This document shows, one piece after another, positions 46,801 to 57,672 of a stretch of DNA of 64,000 nucleotides (within the stretch, counting starts at the first letter, position 1; every line of letters starts with the position of its first letter). Source of the stretch: Bin5 sp965218625. Its GTDB lineage: Bacteria > Chloroflexota > Anaerolineae > Caldilineales > Caldilineaceae. The stretch spans positions 62,001 to 126,000 of the forward strand of contig CBDCLG010000017.1 in the NCBI GenBank assembly GCA_965218625.1, in the 5' to 3' direction. The notes beneath the pieces were generated by a model, which worked only from the letters and a program-made list of their open reading frames with translations, was not told where the DNA came from and searched no databases. The position numbers were made by a program, and so were the translations under genes.

Positions 46801-47632
46801 ATTGATGCCATAACGGGAATATCTCGAATCAGCTCACGATGATGCGTTTGCAACGTACCCCCCCCTTGATGACGAAAACTCGCGTGAAAGAGTTTCCTCG
46901 GGGCGTTGTCAGCCGTTTCATTGTGCAGTTCTCAACCCAAAAAGGACGAAGTATCGAACGGGGAGCCTTTTGAGATTCTTGCAATCTGCCACAGTACTCG
47001 ACTCGAAAGGCGATGTTTCGCTGACGGGTCAGTGGATGTAGCCGGCGGCCTTGAGCAGGTCGACGACGGCAGCGAAGTCGATCGCGCCGGGATACCTATG
47101 CGGCAGGAGACCTTCTCTTTGCTGGATCTGCCAGTGTTGCCCCTCTAGCCAATGGAGTCGGGTCTTGTCCGATACTTAGTTTGTCCGCCGCCCCCCCAGC
47201 CGACCCGAAAGACTGACGCCCGTCCCCGGCTTAAGCCATCCTGCAAGTCCTTTAATCCCGTAATTCCTGATTCTGACAATCTCCCCCCAATCCGGAGTCC
47301 CGCCCAACTCCAACTGCCCGCGCGGCGTCTCCTTTGACTCATAACTCTCCCTCCAGTTGCCGGCCCGGACAAGCTGAATGGGACGCAATCAATGAATGTT
47401 CCGAGGGGGAGCGGGGGCCATCTATGCTGGTCTGTTGTCTCGGCGACGCGGGGAGCCCGCCGCAGGTCTAGGCGGGAGCATGGATCGGGTTCGTCTTAAG
47501 CGGGTGAAATCGATGAGACCGCCGGTCGAAGTAGCGCTGAACGGCTTCGACGGCGGCCTCTGTCATCAGATAAGCAAGCTGCAACTCTTCATCGCCTGCC
47601 AGTTATCAAAACCGGCGATTCGCAACTAGCGG
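46801..47632. other. Gene-poor region with small coding relics
   Basis: No intact gene. A minus-strand relic near 47035-47130 reads RYPGAIDFAAVVDLLKAAGY and stops; it looks like the C-terminus of a sugar-isomerase-type protein. Near 47500-47600 (minus) AYLMTEAAVEAVQRYF may be another relic. It continues the decay seen in the glycosyltransferase. Confidence 0.4.
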
Positions 47633-47682
47633 GGTTTCTGGCCACTGACCACCGGCTACTGACCACTGACCACTGGCCACCG
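47633..47682. repeat. Intergenic CCACTGACCACTGG repeat
   Basis: Five to six overlapping copies of (T/C)TACTGACCACTG-type words just before the nrdJ stop side. Complementary in style to the AGTGGCC run at 26736-26797 and the hairpin at 22460. Confidence 0.65.
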
Positions 47683-47686
47683 CCCC

Positions 47687-50281
47687 TCAACACTCGCTGT
47701 AGCCGCAGACATGGCACTTGCGGCAGCCCTCGACATTGAGGAAGGAGGCCTCGCCGCAGTCCGGGCACAGGTCGCCGATCGGCAGCGCCAGCTGCTCGCC
47801 GGCCACCGCCTCCCGGTTTTGCGGCAGCTCGCTCAGGTAGTCGGTCAGCACCTGGGCCACGCCGTCCGGCAGGCTGCGCACGCGGTCGACGCCAAAGCCC
47901 AGTGGCCGCCCGCCGCCGATCCCCGCCATCTCGTCGATGACCCAGCGCAGCCGTTCCGACGGCGGCAGCACCGACGGCATCCGCAGCACCAGGCTGATCA
48001 GACGCCCGATCGACTCGCTGACCGCGGTGACGTCGCTGCCGGCCTTGCCGATATTCAGGAACACCTCGAACGGCTCTTGCCGCTCATCGCTGTTGATCGT
48101 GATGTAGGCGCTGCCCAGCGGCGTCTCTTTGCGATAGCTCTTGCCCTGCAGCAGATAGGGGCGCGGCCGCTTGGTGAAGATGGCCGGATACTCGTCCCCC
48201 GGGGACGGAGCGTTCTCAGCGTCTGCCGCCGGCTGCGTGCCGTTGCTTGAGGCGGCGCCGTGCAGGTATTCCGCCTCCGGGCCAGCCTCGTCCCTGCTCT
48301 CTCTGACCGCCTTGGTCTCCAACACCACCTCCTGGCGGCTGCCGGTGACATAGACCGTGAGCCCCTTGCAACCCAGCTCCCACGCCTGCATGTAGGCCTG
48401 CGCCACTTCCTCTTCGGTCGCGCCCTCGGGGAAGTTGCAGGTCTTGCTGATGCTGTTGTCGACAAAGGCCTGGATCGCCGCCTGCATTCTGACATGCTCG
48501 TCCGCGGTGATGTCGCCGCTGACGACAAAGGTATCGCGGACGCGCGGCGGCAGCTCCTCGATCTGCTGACAGGAGCCGGTCTCGGCCACCTGCTGCCGGA
48601 CCTCATCCGCCTGCGCGGGGCTGAGGTCCAGCCGCCCGAGGGCCTCCTCAAAGAGAGGGCTCGTGTAGAGCAGCTCGACATCCTCATCGCCGTCCTTGAA
48701 GTGGCGCACGTACCCCAGCGCGAAGACCGGCTCGCAGCCGTAGCCCTCGCAGCCGCTCACCGTCGAAATCGTGCCGGTCGGCGCGACCGTCGTCTGCGCG
48801 GCATTGCGGATCCCGCTGCGGCGGATACCGTCGCTGATTCGATCCCAATCGAGCGCGGGACGGCCCCAATCGCGGCGGTACGGCGCGAGCGGTTGCGGAT
48901 GCTGCCAGCGCATCCCGCCCTCCAGCGTGTTGTCGTAGATGCTGCCTTCGAACGCCAGGAACGGCGCGCGCGCGTCCGCCAGCTCGATGCTCTTCTGCAT
49001 GCAGTGATAGCGCACGAACTCCATCACCTGCGCCGCGAACTCCTGCCCCGCTTCGCTGCCGTAGCCGATGCCCAGTTTGTACATCAGATCGCCCAGGCCC
49101 ATGATGCCCAGCCCGATGCGCCGCGCCTTGAGCGCCGCCTCTTTCACCACCGGAACCGCTGGCAGATAGACGTTGGCGCTGACCACGTTGTCGAGGAAAT
49201 GCGTGCCTTCGCGCACCGTGCGCTGCAGCGCCTCCCAGTCAACCGCGGCCGCGCCGGCGCCATCCGTCGTAACGTGCGCGCCCAGGTTGATCGAGCCGAG
49301 GCAGCAGTTCTCGTACGGTCCCAGCCACTGTTCGCCGCACGGGTTGGTCGCCTCCAGGTCGTACAGATGCGGGACGGGGTTGCTGCGGTTGGCCGCGTCG
49401 ATAAAGAGCGCGCCCGGTTCGCCGTTGTGGTGGGCGTACCTGATGATCGTGGCGAACAGGTCGCGCGCCCGGACCGTCTTGGACACCGAGCCGTCGCGCG
49501 GGTTGCGCAGGTCGAAGTCGCTGTCATCCCTGACCGCCTGCATGAACTCGTCGGTGAGCGCGACCGAAATGTTGAAATTGGTGATCGCGCCCTCTTCGGC
49601 CTTGCAGCGGATGAACTCGTCAATATCGGGGTGGTCAACCCGCAGCACCCCCATATTGGCGCCGCGCCGCGTTCCTCCCTGCGCGATCTCGCCGAACGCT
49701 TGGTCGTAGACGCGCAAAAAGCCGACCGGCCCGGTTGCGCGCCCGGCCGAGGTGTGGACGATATCCTTCTGCGGGCGCAGCCGGCTGAAGCTGAAACCGT
49801 TGCCCCCGCCCGTCTGTTGGATCAGCGCCGCCACCCGCAGCGTGCTGAAGATGCCGTCGTCCGCCCGCCCCATGTCGTCTTCGATCGGCAGCACGAAGCA
49901 GGCGGCAAGCTGGCCAAGCGGCGTGCCCGCGCCGGTGAAGGTGGGACTGTTGGGGAAGAAACGCAACTCGGTCAGCAGATCGTAGAAGACTCTCGTCGTC
50001 CCCTCCACGTCACCGCCGTGCTCCTCTTCCACCGCCGCGATGTGGCTGGCGATGCGGTAAAACATGCCCGCCGGCGTCTCCAGCAGCTCCCCGTTGATGT
50101 CCCGCCGCAGATAGCGGCGCTCCAGCACCTTGAGGCTGTTCTCGCTGAGCTGGATTGCGCCGTCATCCACATAGGCCGGACCGGAGACCCTGCGCTTCTC
50201 ACCCTTGATGACTTCGAAAGTCGTGAAGGCCTCCTGTGAATTGGCGCCGTTGCGGGTGACGGTGGATTCGCGGGCGGACAT
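47687..50281 (-). CDS. nrdJ: Adenosylcobalamin-dependent (class II) ribonucleotide reductase
   Basis: Makes deoxyribonucleotides without oxygen dependence. 864 aa. Sequence: [50 protein letters not shown], then [21 protein letters not shown] with the active-site Cys, and [19 protein letters not shown]. The C-terminus carries CPDCG and [12 protein letters not shown], the redox/zinc-type tail of NrdJ. AAGGAG precedes the ATG at 50281, favoured over an upstream start. It follows nrdR by 173 bp, so the two are probably one operon. Confidence 0.95.
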   Translation of the reverse strand: MSARESTVTRNGANSQEAFTTFEVIKGEKRRVSGPAYVDDGAIQLSENSLKVLERRYLRRDINGELLETPAGMFYRIASHIAAVEEEHGGDVEGTTRVFYDLLTELRFFPNSPTFTGAGTPLGQLAACFVLPIEDDMGRADDGIFSTLRVAALIQQTGGGNGFSFSRLRPQKDIVHTSAGRATGPVGFLRVYDQAFGEIAQGGTRRGANMGVLRVDHPDIDEFIRCKAEEGAITNFNISVALTDEFMQAVRDDSDFDLRNPRDGSVSKTVRARDLFATIIRYAHHNGEPGALFIDAANRSNPVPHLYDLEATNPCGEQWLGPYENCCLGSINLGAHVTTDGAGAAAVDWEALQRTVREGTHFLDNVVSANVYLPAVPVVKEAALKARRIGLGIMGLGDLMYKLGIGYGSEAGQEFAAQVMEFVRYHCMQKSIELADARAPFLAFEGSIYDNTLEGGMRWQHPQPLAPYRRDWGRPALDWDRISDGIRRSGIRNAAQTTVAPTGTISTVSGCEGYGCEPVFALGYVRHFKDGDEDVELLYTSPLFEEALGRLDLSPAQADEVRQQVAETGSCQQIEELPPRVRDTFVVSGDITADEHVRMQAAIQAFVDNSISKTCNFPEGATEEEVAQAYMQAWELGCKGLTVYVTGSRQEVVLETKAVRESRDEAGPEAEYLHGAASSNGTQPAADAENAPSPGDEYPAIFTKRPRPYLLQGKSYRKETPLGSAYITINSDERQEPFEVFLNIGKAGSDVTAVSESIGRLISLVLRMPSVLPPSERLRWVIDEMAGIGGGRPLGFGVDRVRSLPDGVAQVLTDYLSELPQNREAVAGEQLALPIGDLCPDCGEASFLNVEGCRKCHVCGYSEC

Positions 50282-50454
50282 GGGGTGGGTCTCCTTGCCA
50301 GTTGTTCTTAACTGGTAATTCTGTATGAATGTGGGACGGCCAGACAGCAACCGAAAGTTTGCTATTTCCTGTTATCGAATCGGCTGCGTCATGACATGCA
50401 TGGATGCGCGCACAAACTGGCCGAAGTCATTCACTCTTCGTTTCGAGAGGCCTG

Positions 50455-50919
50455 TCAGCTTTCAGCCTCCTGGCTGCTGCGCCCCATCAGCCGGTCGATC
50501 TCCGATCGGATTTCACTCAAATCGCCAAAATCAAGACAGACACTGGCGAAACGGATGTAAGCAACCTGATCGGCATCCGCCAGCTGGTCCAGCACCAGGT
50601 TTCCGATCAGCTCGCTTGATACCTCGGCGCGTCCCAAACGCTGGATCCTGACTTCGACGTGGTTGGCGATGCTCTCCATGCGTTCGCTGCTGACCGGGCG
50701 CTTCACCGCGGCGACACGAATGCCGGCCAGCAGCTTTTGCCGGTCAAACGGCTCGCGGTGGCCGTCCCGTTTGGCGACGAGCAGACTGGGCGCAACGTGC
50801 TCATAAGTCGTGAAACGCTGTTCGCAACTCGTGCACTGGCGGCGGCGGCGGATGGCATCCTCTCGCTCGCGTGAGTCGATCACTTTGTGGTGATCGTATC
50901 CGCAATGGGGGCATTGCAT
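50455..50919 (-). CDS. nrdR: Transcriptional repressor NrdR
   Basis: Represses ribonucleotide reductase genes in response to dATP/ATP. 154 aa: zinc ribbon [16 protein letters not shown] to [12 protein letters not shown] (residues 3-40), then the ATP-cone ([23 protein letters not shown]). Two NrdR-box-like sites at 51069-51116 overlap its promoter, so it probably represses itself and nrdJ. Confidence 0.95.
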   Translation of the reverse strand: MQCPHCGYDHHKVIDSREREDAIRRRRQCTSCEQRFTTYEHVAPSLLVAKRDGHREPFDRQKLLAGIRVAAVKRPVSSERMESIANHVEVRIQRLGRAEVSSELIGNLVLDQLADADQVAYIRFASVCLDFGDLSEIRSEIDRLMGRSSQEAES

Positions 50920-51068
50920 CTACCGTCTCCTGAACGGTCAACTTGACTCGCATCCCGTCAAACAGGAGTCGCAGTCGGGCCGGTCTGTATTGATGAACTG
51001 CGGAGCGGTTCAGACTGGTGGTCCGCGCTACAGTTGGGCAAGCGAATCCTACAACACCGAAGTTTTCC

Positions 51069-51116
51069 CGTCTACATACTGTATTCGATCCAGCCAGAGG
51101 GTACAATATGTAGTAT
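51069..51116 (-). promoter_or_regulatory. nrdR: nrdR-nrdJ promoter overlapped by two NrdR-like boxes
   Basis: Minus-strand ATACTACATATTGTAC (51101-51116) and ATACAGTATGTAGACG (51069-51084) resemble NrdR boxes (12 and 10 of 16 consensus positions) and start 32 bp apart, about three helical turns. A -35 (TTGTAC, 51101-51106) and a -10 (TACAGT, 51078-51083) with a 17-base spacer fall inside the boxes. Otherwise 50920-51332 is empty. Confidence 0.7.
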
Positions 51117-51332
51117 ACCGCGCTTGCGTTTCTGCCCAAAGGCAATTTGCAGGCATCGGCCACCAATCTACCACAGTCCAGATCGATCTCCAAACGCGTT
51201 TTCGCAAATTGGGCAATGGTTTCGTGTATCAGTGAGGACCAATATCATGACACGAAAAATGCCCGGCGGCGACCGCTGATCCTACCAGTGGCGGCAGCGT
51301 TTCGCCCGCCAGGCGGAGGGAATTTCCGGCGG

Positions 51333-51373
51333 AAAAGAAAAAGCCCGGCGGCGCAGGATTGGCCGCACGGGCT
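51333..51373 (-). terminator. Rho-independent terminator of ftsZ
   Basis: On the minus strand AGCCCG pairs with CGGGCT and an inner GCGGC pairs with GCCGC, followed by TTTTCTTTT. It starts about 28 bases after the ftsZ stop and ends the division cluster. Confidence 0.8.
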
Positions 51374-51400
51374 GTATCTGATTCGTTTTGTAAATTGGAG

Positions 51401-52579
51401 CTACTGCCCGTTGTTGTTCCTCGCCCGGCGCAGAAATGCCGGAATGTCCAGGTCTTCGCGGTCGAAGGAGCGCACCGGGAAGTCGATCGGCTCCTTGGGC
51501 TTCGGCGGCGGCTGCGACGGCTGCGACGGCTGTTGAGCCGGCTGTGACAAGCCGGTCGGTCGCGCGCCGCCTTGCGCAGGCTGCCTGGTCGAGGTGGAGG
51601 GCTGCTCGGGCCGCCGGTCCTTGTCAAAACCGGTCGCGATCACCGTCATGTGGATTTCGTCCTCCATGTTTTCGTCGATGACCGCGCCGAAGATGATATT
51701 CGCTTCCGGATGCGCGTTGGCCCGGATCAGCTCCGCTGCTTCGCTGACCTCATTCAAGCCCAGATTTTCGCCGCCCTTCACGTTGAAGAGGATGCCCTGC
51801 GCGCCCTCGATCGAAATATCCAGCAACGAACTCTGGATCGCCTGTTGCGCGGCCTCCTGCGCCCGGTTCTCGCCGCTGGCGCGTCCGATCGACATCAGCG
51901 CCGCGCCGCCGTCCAGCATAATCGCCCGCACGTCGGCAAAGTCCAGATTGATCAGACCCGGCACCGTGATCAGTTCACTGATGCCCTGAATGCCCTGCCG
52001 CAGCACATCGTCGGCGACAACGAATGAATCGCGGATCGACATCTTGCTGTCCGCAATTTGCAGCAGCCGGTCATTGGGAACGGTGATGAGCGTATCCACC
52101 GCTTCGCGCAGGCGGCCTATCGTGCTCTCGGCGATTCGGCGGCGTTGTGTACCCTCGAAGGTGAACGGTTTTGTGACCACGCCGATCGTCAGCGCGCCTG
52201 AGTCGCGCGCGATCGAGGAGATGACCGGGGTAGCGCCGGAGCCCGTGCCGCCGCCCAAACCGGCAGTCACGAAAACCATATCCGCGCCCTCGAACAGCTG
52301 CTCGATCTCCTCGCGGCTCTCCTCCGCGGCCCGCAGGCCAATCTCCGGCTTTCCCCCCGAACCCAATCCTTTTGTCAGCTTCTCTCCGATCCGAATGCGT
52401 TGCGGCGCGTTGGATAGTATCAAGGCCTGCGAATCGGTATTGACCGCGATAAACTCTACGCCCTGAACGTCTGCCTCAATCATGCGATTGACTGCATTCT
52501 GTCCGCCGCCACCGACTCCGACAACCTTTATCTGGGCAAAGTTGTCTACGAACTGTGACGTGCTGCTCCGTCTCGTCAT
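51401..52579 (-). CDS. ftsZ: Cell division protein FtsZ
   Basis: Tubulin-like GTPase of the Z-ring. 392 aa. Nucleotide-binding [11 protein letters not shown] (about 22-32), signature [14 protein letters not shown] (GGGTGSG at 109-115), T7 synergy loop [12 protein letters not shown]-terminal domain, disordered Gln/Pro linker, then the conserved peptide [17 protein letters not shown] precedes the ATG at 52579; an in-frame start 11 codons upstream is less supported. Confidence 0.96.
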   Translation of the reverse strand: MTRRSSTSQFVDNFAQIKVVGVGGGGQNAVNRMIEADVQGVEFIAVNTDSQALILSNAPQRIRIGEKLTKGLGSGGKPEIGLRAAEESREEIEQLFEGADMVFVTAGLGGGTGSGATPVISSIARDSGALTIGVVTKPFTFEGTQRRRIAESTIGRLREAVDTLITVPNDRLLQIADSKMSIRDSFVVADDVLRQGIQGISELITVPGLINLDFADVRAIMLDGGAALMSIGRASGENRAQEAAQQAIQSSLLDISIEGAQGILFNVKGGENLGLNEVSEAAELIRANAHPEANIIFGAVIDENMEDEIHMTVIATGFDKDRRPEQPSTSTRQPAQGGARPTGLSQPAQQPSQPSQPPPKPKEPIDFPVRSFDREDLDIPAFLRRARNNNGQ

Positions 52580-52695
52580 CGATAGATTCTCCTTATGACC
52601 GCCGGCAGACATTCTATAGAGTCGCTGTCAGCAACTGCACCCGACGCTACGTTCCCAATACCTGTCGCTTTTGGATCGACGCGGTAGGAATTTCA

Positions 52696-52723
52696 ATAGT
52701 ACTACACGTCAATCGGTTTGCAA
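52696..52723 (-). promoter_or_regulatory. ftsZ: Possible ftsZ promoter
   Basis: Minus-strand TTGCAA (52718-52723), 16-base spacer, TACTAT (52696-52701); about 110 bases before the ATG. Confidence 0.4.
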
Positions 52724-52842
52724 AGTCGCCGAAAAAGAGCCATGCCCGCCAAAGGGCCGCGCGCTTGCATTGATTCCCACCCGTTTACTCTGGAATCCGG
52801 CGCCCCGCCAATCGGGGCTGTCCCGGACCGATACGAGACCTC

Positions 52843-53051
52843 TTCTGGACTATATGCCTACGATTCGTCTACGCAATTCACGCTCTGAACTGCCGTTCCC
52901 GCCGCGCGACATACGGCAGGAAACGCACCGCCGCGCCTGATCCCGGTACGGGACCGGCAGTCGCGCCGGCGCGCAGCGGTTCTCGCGGTCCAAATCGCCC
53001 CCGAAACGGACTGCATTGATTCTGGGCAACTTGCCTACGATCCGTCTACGC
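52843..53051. repeat. Direct repeat pair in the ftsA-ftsZ spacer
   Basis: TTCTGG followed by TGCCTACGATYCGTCTACGC occurs at about 52843-52874 and 53020-53051, with about 27 of 32 positions identical. The distance is 177 bp. Confidence 0.6.
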
Positions 53052-53182
53052 GGGGAGTGGGCGTATGCAGGGCAAGCGCATTGACGCAACGCAAGAAGGA
53101 GGAGTACACCGGGGTTTGGGGCCCACCCGAGCCGGACACCGAAGACCCGAGCGCGCAGAGTTGACTCGCAAAGGCCAGCCCC

Positions 53183-54442
53183 TCAATCGGGCAGAAGGCT
53201 CCTCAGCCACCCGCCGACCCGGTCCATGAACTGCCCATTGGCGGAGATCGTTCTCTGCATCGGATAGTGGATGGCCCGCGCATCTTCGTAGAGCGCCCAG
53301 AGCAGGAGGCCGACCGCGGTGGCGAAGGCCGGAGATTGCAGTTCTCTGCTCAGCCCGAGGACGGCCGGATGGTCGACAGGGCTGCCGATCCGCACCGGCA
53401 TGCGCAGGACTCGACGGAAAAGGTCGACCGCGCCGGGGAGCTGGCTGGCGCCGCCGGTAAGGACAAGCCCGGCCGGCACCATGTGACCGTAACTGCTCTT
53501 GGCAATCCGGCCCTGGATGATTTCCGCGGTCTCTTCGGCCCGCGCCTGCAGAATCTGGCTGATGAATCGCCGGCTGAAGGTCCGCTCCGGTTTATCGCCA
53601 AAGACGGTGGCCCAGACCTGTTCGTCTTCGGCGATGCGTTCCGGCTGCAGGTGGCCGTAGCGCAGCTTCAGCTCTTCGGCCACTTCGAAGGGCGCGCGCA
53701 GCCCGATGGCCACGTCGTTGGTCATGTGGCTCCCGCCTACATCGAGCACTTCCGTATGCCACAGACCATTGCCGCGGAAAAGCGCCAGGTCGGTGGTGCC
53801 GCCGCCCAGGTCTGCCATCACGACGCCCATCTGCCGCTCGTCCGCGGTCAGCACAGCCTCGCCGCTCGCGAGCGGCTCCAAGACCAGCTCATCGATGTCG
53901 ATGCCGTGCGCCAACACACACTGCGCCAGATTGTTGATGGCGTTGATGGTGCCGGTAACGATGTGCGCGTCCACCTCCAGCCGGCTGCCGAGAATGCCGA
54001 GGGGCTGCTGAATGTTCTCCTGGTCATCCACCTTCCAGTGCCGTGCGATCACGTGGATGATCTGCCGGTTCGCGGCGATCTGAACGGCCCGCGCGGCCTC
54101 CAGCGCACGCTGCATGTCGGTGCCGGTGACGCCATGTCGACCGTCTACCGGGCTGATGCCGGCGCTGTTTGACGTCGCGATGTGGTTGCCGGCGATGCCC
54201 AGATAGGCGCTGGTGATCTGGACGCCGGACTCCTGTTCGGCTGTCTCCAACGCCTCTCCGATCGCGGTCGTCACCTCCGGTACATCCATGACAACGCCGC
54301 GGCGCAATCCCCGGCTCGGCGTGACGCCGCCGCCCAAAACTTTGATAGCCAGATTGCCCAGGCTGTCATGCGTGACAGTGCCCACCAGCGCGCAAATCTT
54401 CGTCGTTCCTACATCGACGGCAGCAATGATCTCTTTGGCCAC
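53183..54442 (-). CDS. ftsA: Cell division protein FtsA
   Basis: Actin-like membrane tether of FtsZ. 419 aa. Phosphate-1 motif [16 protein letters not shown] at the start, [26 protein letters not shown] (phosphate 2) and [11 protein letters not shown] (adenosine). The C-terminal end WLRSLLPD is a weak version of the amphipathic membrane helix. Stop to ftsZ start is about 600 bp. Confidence 0.95.
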   Translation of the reverse strand: MAKEIIAAVDVGTTKICALVGTVTHDSLGNLAIKVLGGGVTPSRGLRRGVVMDVPEVTTAIGEALETAEQESGVQITSAYLGIAGNHIATSNSAGISPVDGRHGVTGTDMQRALEAARAVQIAANRQIIHVIARHWKVDDQENIQQPLGILGSRLEVDAHIVTGTINAINNLAQCVLAHGIDIDELVLEPLASGEAVLTADERQMGVVMADLGGGTTDLALFRGNGLWHTEVLDVGGSHMTNDVAIGLRAPFEVAEELKLRYGHLQPERIAEDEQVWATVFGDKPERTFSRRFISQILQARAEETAEIIQGRIAKSSYGHMVPAGLVLTGGASQLPGAVDLFRRVLRMPVRIGSPVDHPAVLGLSRELQSPAFATAVGLLLWALYEDARAIHYPMQRTISANGQFMDRVGGWLRSLLPD

Positions 54443-54480
54443 TGATATTTTCTCAAGAGGTGTTCAGGTTGTTCTCTTTA

Positions 54481-55503
54481 CTATTGTTCAGACTCAGCGT
54501 CCTCGTATCGGCGCGTGAAAGGCCGGTTTGGCGTCATGACATTGAGAGTGACCGCTTCGTCCCTGGGCGCTGTCAACTCGGGCATCAGTCCCTGCAAGGC
54601 TGCCCATTTCTCCTCAAAATTGCGGCCATCGCCCCAATGGACCCACGCCTGGGTTGATGGCAGGCTGAAATTCAGGCCGTAAAGAGAATTGTACCAGAAC
54701 TCATTTACGAAGGAAAGACGATCTGACAAAACCATGGCGGTGGTCATTACCCGTTTATCGATCAACAGCTCCCCGTCCACGTTTGCAATCCGCGCCTCGG
54801 CTGAAGGGTCGATGATGCGCACCGCCGGCTGCTGGTCTGACTCTCTCGGCGCCAGCGCCAGGCCGCCTTCCAGCAACCAGAACTGCTGCTCATCGGTCGC
54901 CCACAGGGCCACGGGGCGAACTTCCTGAATGCGGACGTCAATCCGTGCGGGCCAGCCTACCGTCACGTGCGCGTCGGCTACATAGGGATAGGCCAGCAGG
55001 TTTTCCTGAATCTCGGCCGGGTCCAGCCAGAAGATGCTCCAACTCTCTATTTCGCAGGCGTCGAACAGCTCTTCATGCGTCAGGTAGCGTGCGCCTTCAA
55101 AACGCACATCCTCGCGATAGATGAAAAAACTCTCGCCGGCGAGCATCCAATAGAGCGCGGCGGCGACCGCAGCCAGCAACAGCAGGCTAATGCCTTTGGC
55201 CGGGGCGAAACCGGAAAATCCGGGCCAAAGCGTCGCGCGCGCGTCTCCGCGATAGGGTTGAATGCCCCCCTGCGACGTCGCGGCGCGCCGCCGCGAGGAT
55301 GCCTGCCGACCACCGCGCCGGACAAAGTCCGACACCAGGCGTCGGCTGCGCACGAAAAACGCCTGCGTTGCCCGCAGGGCCGCGCCGCACCGGCGACGCG
55401 TCTGTTCCTGCCGCCTACGCCGCACACGTCCGGGTGACACCGCCTTCTGCGCCGCCCTCGATTTTCGTTTTTGCCTGCTGCCTGACTTCAAGGCGGATTG
55501 CAT
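54481..55503 (-). CDS. ftsQ: Cell division protein FtsQ/DivIB
   Basis: 340 aa. A long basic, Arg-rich cytoplasmic part (residues ~1-110), one membrane helix (ISLLLLAAVAAALYWML), then the POTRA domain (RFEGARYLTHEELFDAC, with SIFWLDPAEIQENLLAYPYVADAHVTV) and a beta domain. The ATG at 55503 is chosen because the longer frame overlaps ddl. 38 bp from ftsA. Confidence 0.88.
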   Translation of the reverse strand: MQSALKSGSRQKRKSRAAQKAVSPGRVRRRRQEQTRRRCGAALRATQAFFVRSRRLVSDFVRRGGRQASSRRRAATSQGGIQPYRGDARATLWPGFSGFAPAKGISLLLLAAVAAALYWMLAGESFFIYREDVRFEGARYLTHEELFDACEIESWSIFWLDPAEIQENLLAYPYVADAHVTVGWPARIDVRIQEVRPVALWATDEQQFWLLEGGLALAPRESDQQPAVRIIDPSAEARIANVDGELLIDKRVMTTAMVLSDRLSFVNEFWYNSLYGLNFSLPSTQAWVHWGDGRNFEEKWAALQGLMPELTAPRDEAVTLNVMTPNRPFTRRYEDAESEQ

Positions 55504-55534
55504 TGCGCCGCTCTGAAAAATGTTGAATGAATCT

Positions 55535-56644
55535 TCAGCGATGAATCCGATTTTGCCGCCGGTCGGCCTGCCGCTCCAGGGCCATTTCAACCAGGCGGCG
55601 CACCAATTCCGTCAGGGAAACGCCGCTGGCTTCCCAAAGTTTAGGATACATGCTGCTGTCTGTGAAACCGGGCATGGTGTTCACTTCATTGAGAAACAGC
55701 TGCCCGTCGCCGCTCAACAGAAAGTCTACCCGCGCCAGTCCCGCTCCGTCCAACGCCTGGAACGCGCGCGCGGCCAGTTGACGGACCTCGCCGGCCAGCG
55801 CGGCTGGAATGTCGGCCGGGATCACCAGCCGGCTGCCCTTGTCCAGATATTTGGCCTCGTAGTCGTAGAATTCATTGGCCGGAATCACCTCGCCGACAAC
55901 GCTCGTGCGCGGCTCGTCATTGCCGAGGACGCTGACCTCCAGTTCACGCGCATCGGCCACGCCGGCTTCGACCAGCACTTTGCGGTCGTAGCGGCAGGCC
56001 AGCGCGATGGCACGCGCCATCTCCTCCCGGTCCCGGGCTTTGCTGACACCGACGCTGCTGCCCAGATTGGCGGGCTTGACAAAGAGCGGATATGCCAGCG
56101 CTGACTCAAGCTCGTCCAGTACCTTCTCCCTGTCGTTCGCCCACTTGCGGCGCAGCAGGGGACGATATGCCACCTGGGGGATGCCTGCCGCGGAAAACAA
56201 CGCCTTCGCCGAAATCTTGTCCATCGCCACCGCGCTTGCGAGCACGCCGCAGCCAACATAGGGCAGTTCGGCCAGCTCCAGCAGGCCCTGCACGGTCCCA
56301 TCTTCGCCGAAGGGGCCGTGCAGTACGGGGAAGATCAGGTCCACGGCCGGCATGCGGTTGCTTTGCTCCAGCAGCTGAAACTGGGCGGAACGCGCGGCAA
56401 GCGAAAAACGGGCCTCTTCGCCGCTCCCCTTGCCGTTCTTTCTCGTCGTGAGCTGCGCCAGGGGATCGCCGCCGGTGAGCCATTCGCCCGTCTTTGTGAT
56501 GCCGAGGCGCACCGTCTCGTAACCGGCCTCGTCCAGCGCGCGGATGACAGTCTGGGCGCTCAGCAGGGATATCTCGTGTTCCCCGCTCTTGCCGCCGAAA
56601 AGCACGCCGACCCGCACAGGTTTGAAGGTCATGAGGGCTACCAT
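55535..56644 (-). CDS. ddl: D-alanine--D-alanine ligase
   Basis: 369 aa. ATP-grasp enzyme making D-Ala-D-Ala: [46 protein letters not shown] and [23 protein letters not shown] choice: the frame starts at 56644, overlapping the murB stop by a few bases; an internal ATG lies four codons later. Confidence 0.95.
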   Translation of the reverse strand: MVALMTFKPVRVGVLFGGKSGEHEISLLSAQTVIRALDEAGYETVRLGITKTGEWLTGGDPLAQLTTRKNGKGSGEEARFSLAARSAQFQLLEQSNRMPAVDLIFPVLHGPFGEDGTVQGLLELAELPYVGCGVLASAVAMDKISAKALFSAAGIPQVAYRPLLRRKWANDREKVLDELESALAYPLFVKPANLGSSVGVSKARDREEMARAIALACRYDRKVLVEAGVADARELEVSVLGNDEPRTSVVGEVIPANEFYDYEAKYLDKGSRLVIPADIPAALAGEVRQLAARAFQALDGAGLARVDFLLSGDGQLFLNEVNTMPGFTDSSMYPKLWEASGVSLTELVRRLVEMALERQADRRQNRIHR

Positions 56645-57639
56645 TCTCCGATTTTCTGAATTTCCGGTTCCAGTTGCACGCCGCTGTGGTTGGCGACCAC
56701 GGCCTGGATATGCTCGATCAGCGCCACAACTTCCGCTGCCGTCGCCGCACCTGCACCGCCGGGGTTGATCAGAAAGTTGGCGTGCGTGCGGCTGACCTCG
56801 ACGCCGCCCAAACGAAAGCCCTTCAACCCGGCCTCCTCGACCAATCTACCGGCGAAGTCGCCCGCCGGGTTGACAAATGTGCTGCCCAGCGACGGCTCCA
56901 CCGGCTGGGTCTCACGACGATGGCTCAAAAAGGCCTGGGCTGTGCTGCGGATCGTCCCCGGCTCGCCCAATTCCAGCCGGAAGTTGGCGCTCAACAGCAC
57001 CGGGCCAAAACCGGCGTCAATCACGCGGCCCTGCTTCAGGCTGCTCCGCCGGTAGGCGTAGGCGAGCTCCTCCACGCCATAGATCTGAATATTGCCGCGC
57101 TCGTCCAGCAGCAGAACGTCCCAAAGGCAATCCTTCACTTCACCGCCGTGCGCGCCCGCGTTGTTGACGACCGCGCCGCCGACCGAGCCGGGCACGCTCA
57201 CCGCCCACTCCAGACCGGTCAGCCCGGCGTTGATCGCGGTCCGGGCCGCGCCGGCCATCGGCGCGCCGCTCTCGGCGAAAAGGTAGGGCCGCGTGTCTGC
57301 GGGGTAGTCGCAGCAGGGCGCATCCTGCACCTGCACAGCTTTGCAGCGGTTCTGGATCACCAGCCCGCGCACGCCCCGGTCGCTGACCAACACATTGCTG
57401 CCGCCGCCCAGGATCAGATAAGGCAGGTCGTGCGCCCGCGCCCAGCGCACCAGCTTCAACAGTTTGTGCGTGTCGGAGACGGCAGCGAAATAGTCCGCCG
57501 CGCCGCCCACCTTAACCGTCGTCAGGCTCGCCAGCGGGTGGTCCTGACGGATCTCTACGCCGAGCGCCTCGACCTGATTGCGCGCGGATGCAGCGATGTC
57601 TCGTTTTGCGCGGGCTGTTGCCGTTACGGTTGCCATCAT
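56638..57639 (-). CDS. murB: UDP-N-acetylenolpyruvoylglucosamine reductase
   Basis: 333 aa, FAD enzyme of UDP-MurNAc synthesis. FAD domain: [50 protein letters not shown]-terminal substrate domain: [21 protein letters not shown], the type I-like layout. ATG at 57639 preferred; a TTG at 57672 abuts the kinase stop. Confidence 0.95.
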   Translation of the reverse strand: MMATVTATARAKRDIAASARNQVEALGVEIRQDHPLASLTTVKVGGAADYFAAVSDTHKLLKLVRWARAHDLPYLILGGGSNVLVSDRGVRGLVIQNRCKAVQVQDAPCCDYPADTRPYLFAESGAPMAGAARTAINAGLTGLEWAVSVPGSVGGAVVNNAGAHGGEVKDCLWDVLLLDERGNIQIYGVEELAYAYRRSSLKQGRVIDAGFGPVLLSANFRLELGEPGTIRSTAQAFLSHRRETQPVEPSLGSTFVNPAGDFAGRLVEEAGLKGFRLGGVEVSRTHANFLINPGGAGAATAAEVVALIEHIQAVVANHSGVQLEPEIQKIGEW

Positions 57640-57672
57640 GCTGAGCTCAATCGGTCCACAATCAGCTTTCAA

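Larger units (their letters stand above)
52580..53182. other. 603-bp ftsA-ftsZ spacer
   Basis: No gene. Contains the ftsZ promoter (52696-52723) and a ~32-bp direct repeat. Longer than the usual ftsA-ftsZ gap. Confidence 0.55.

Noticed and set aside
48260..50239. 659-codon plus-strand frame
   Set aside because: Mirror of nrdJ; high GC leaves the opposite frame open.
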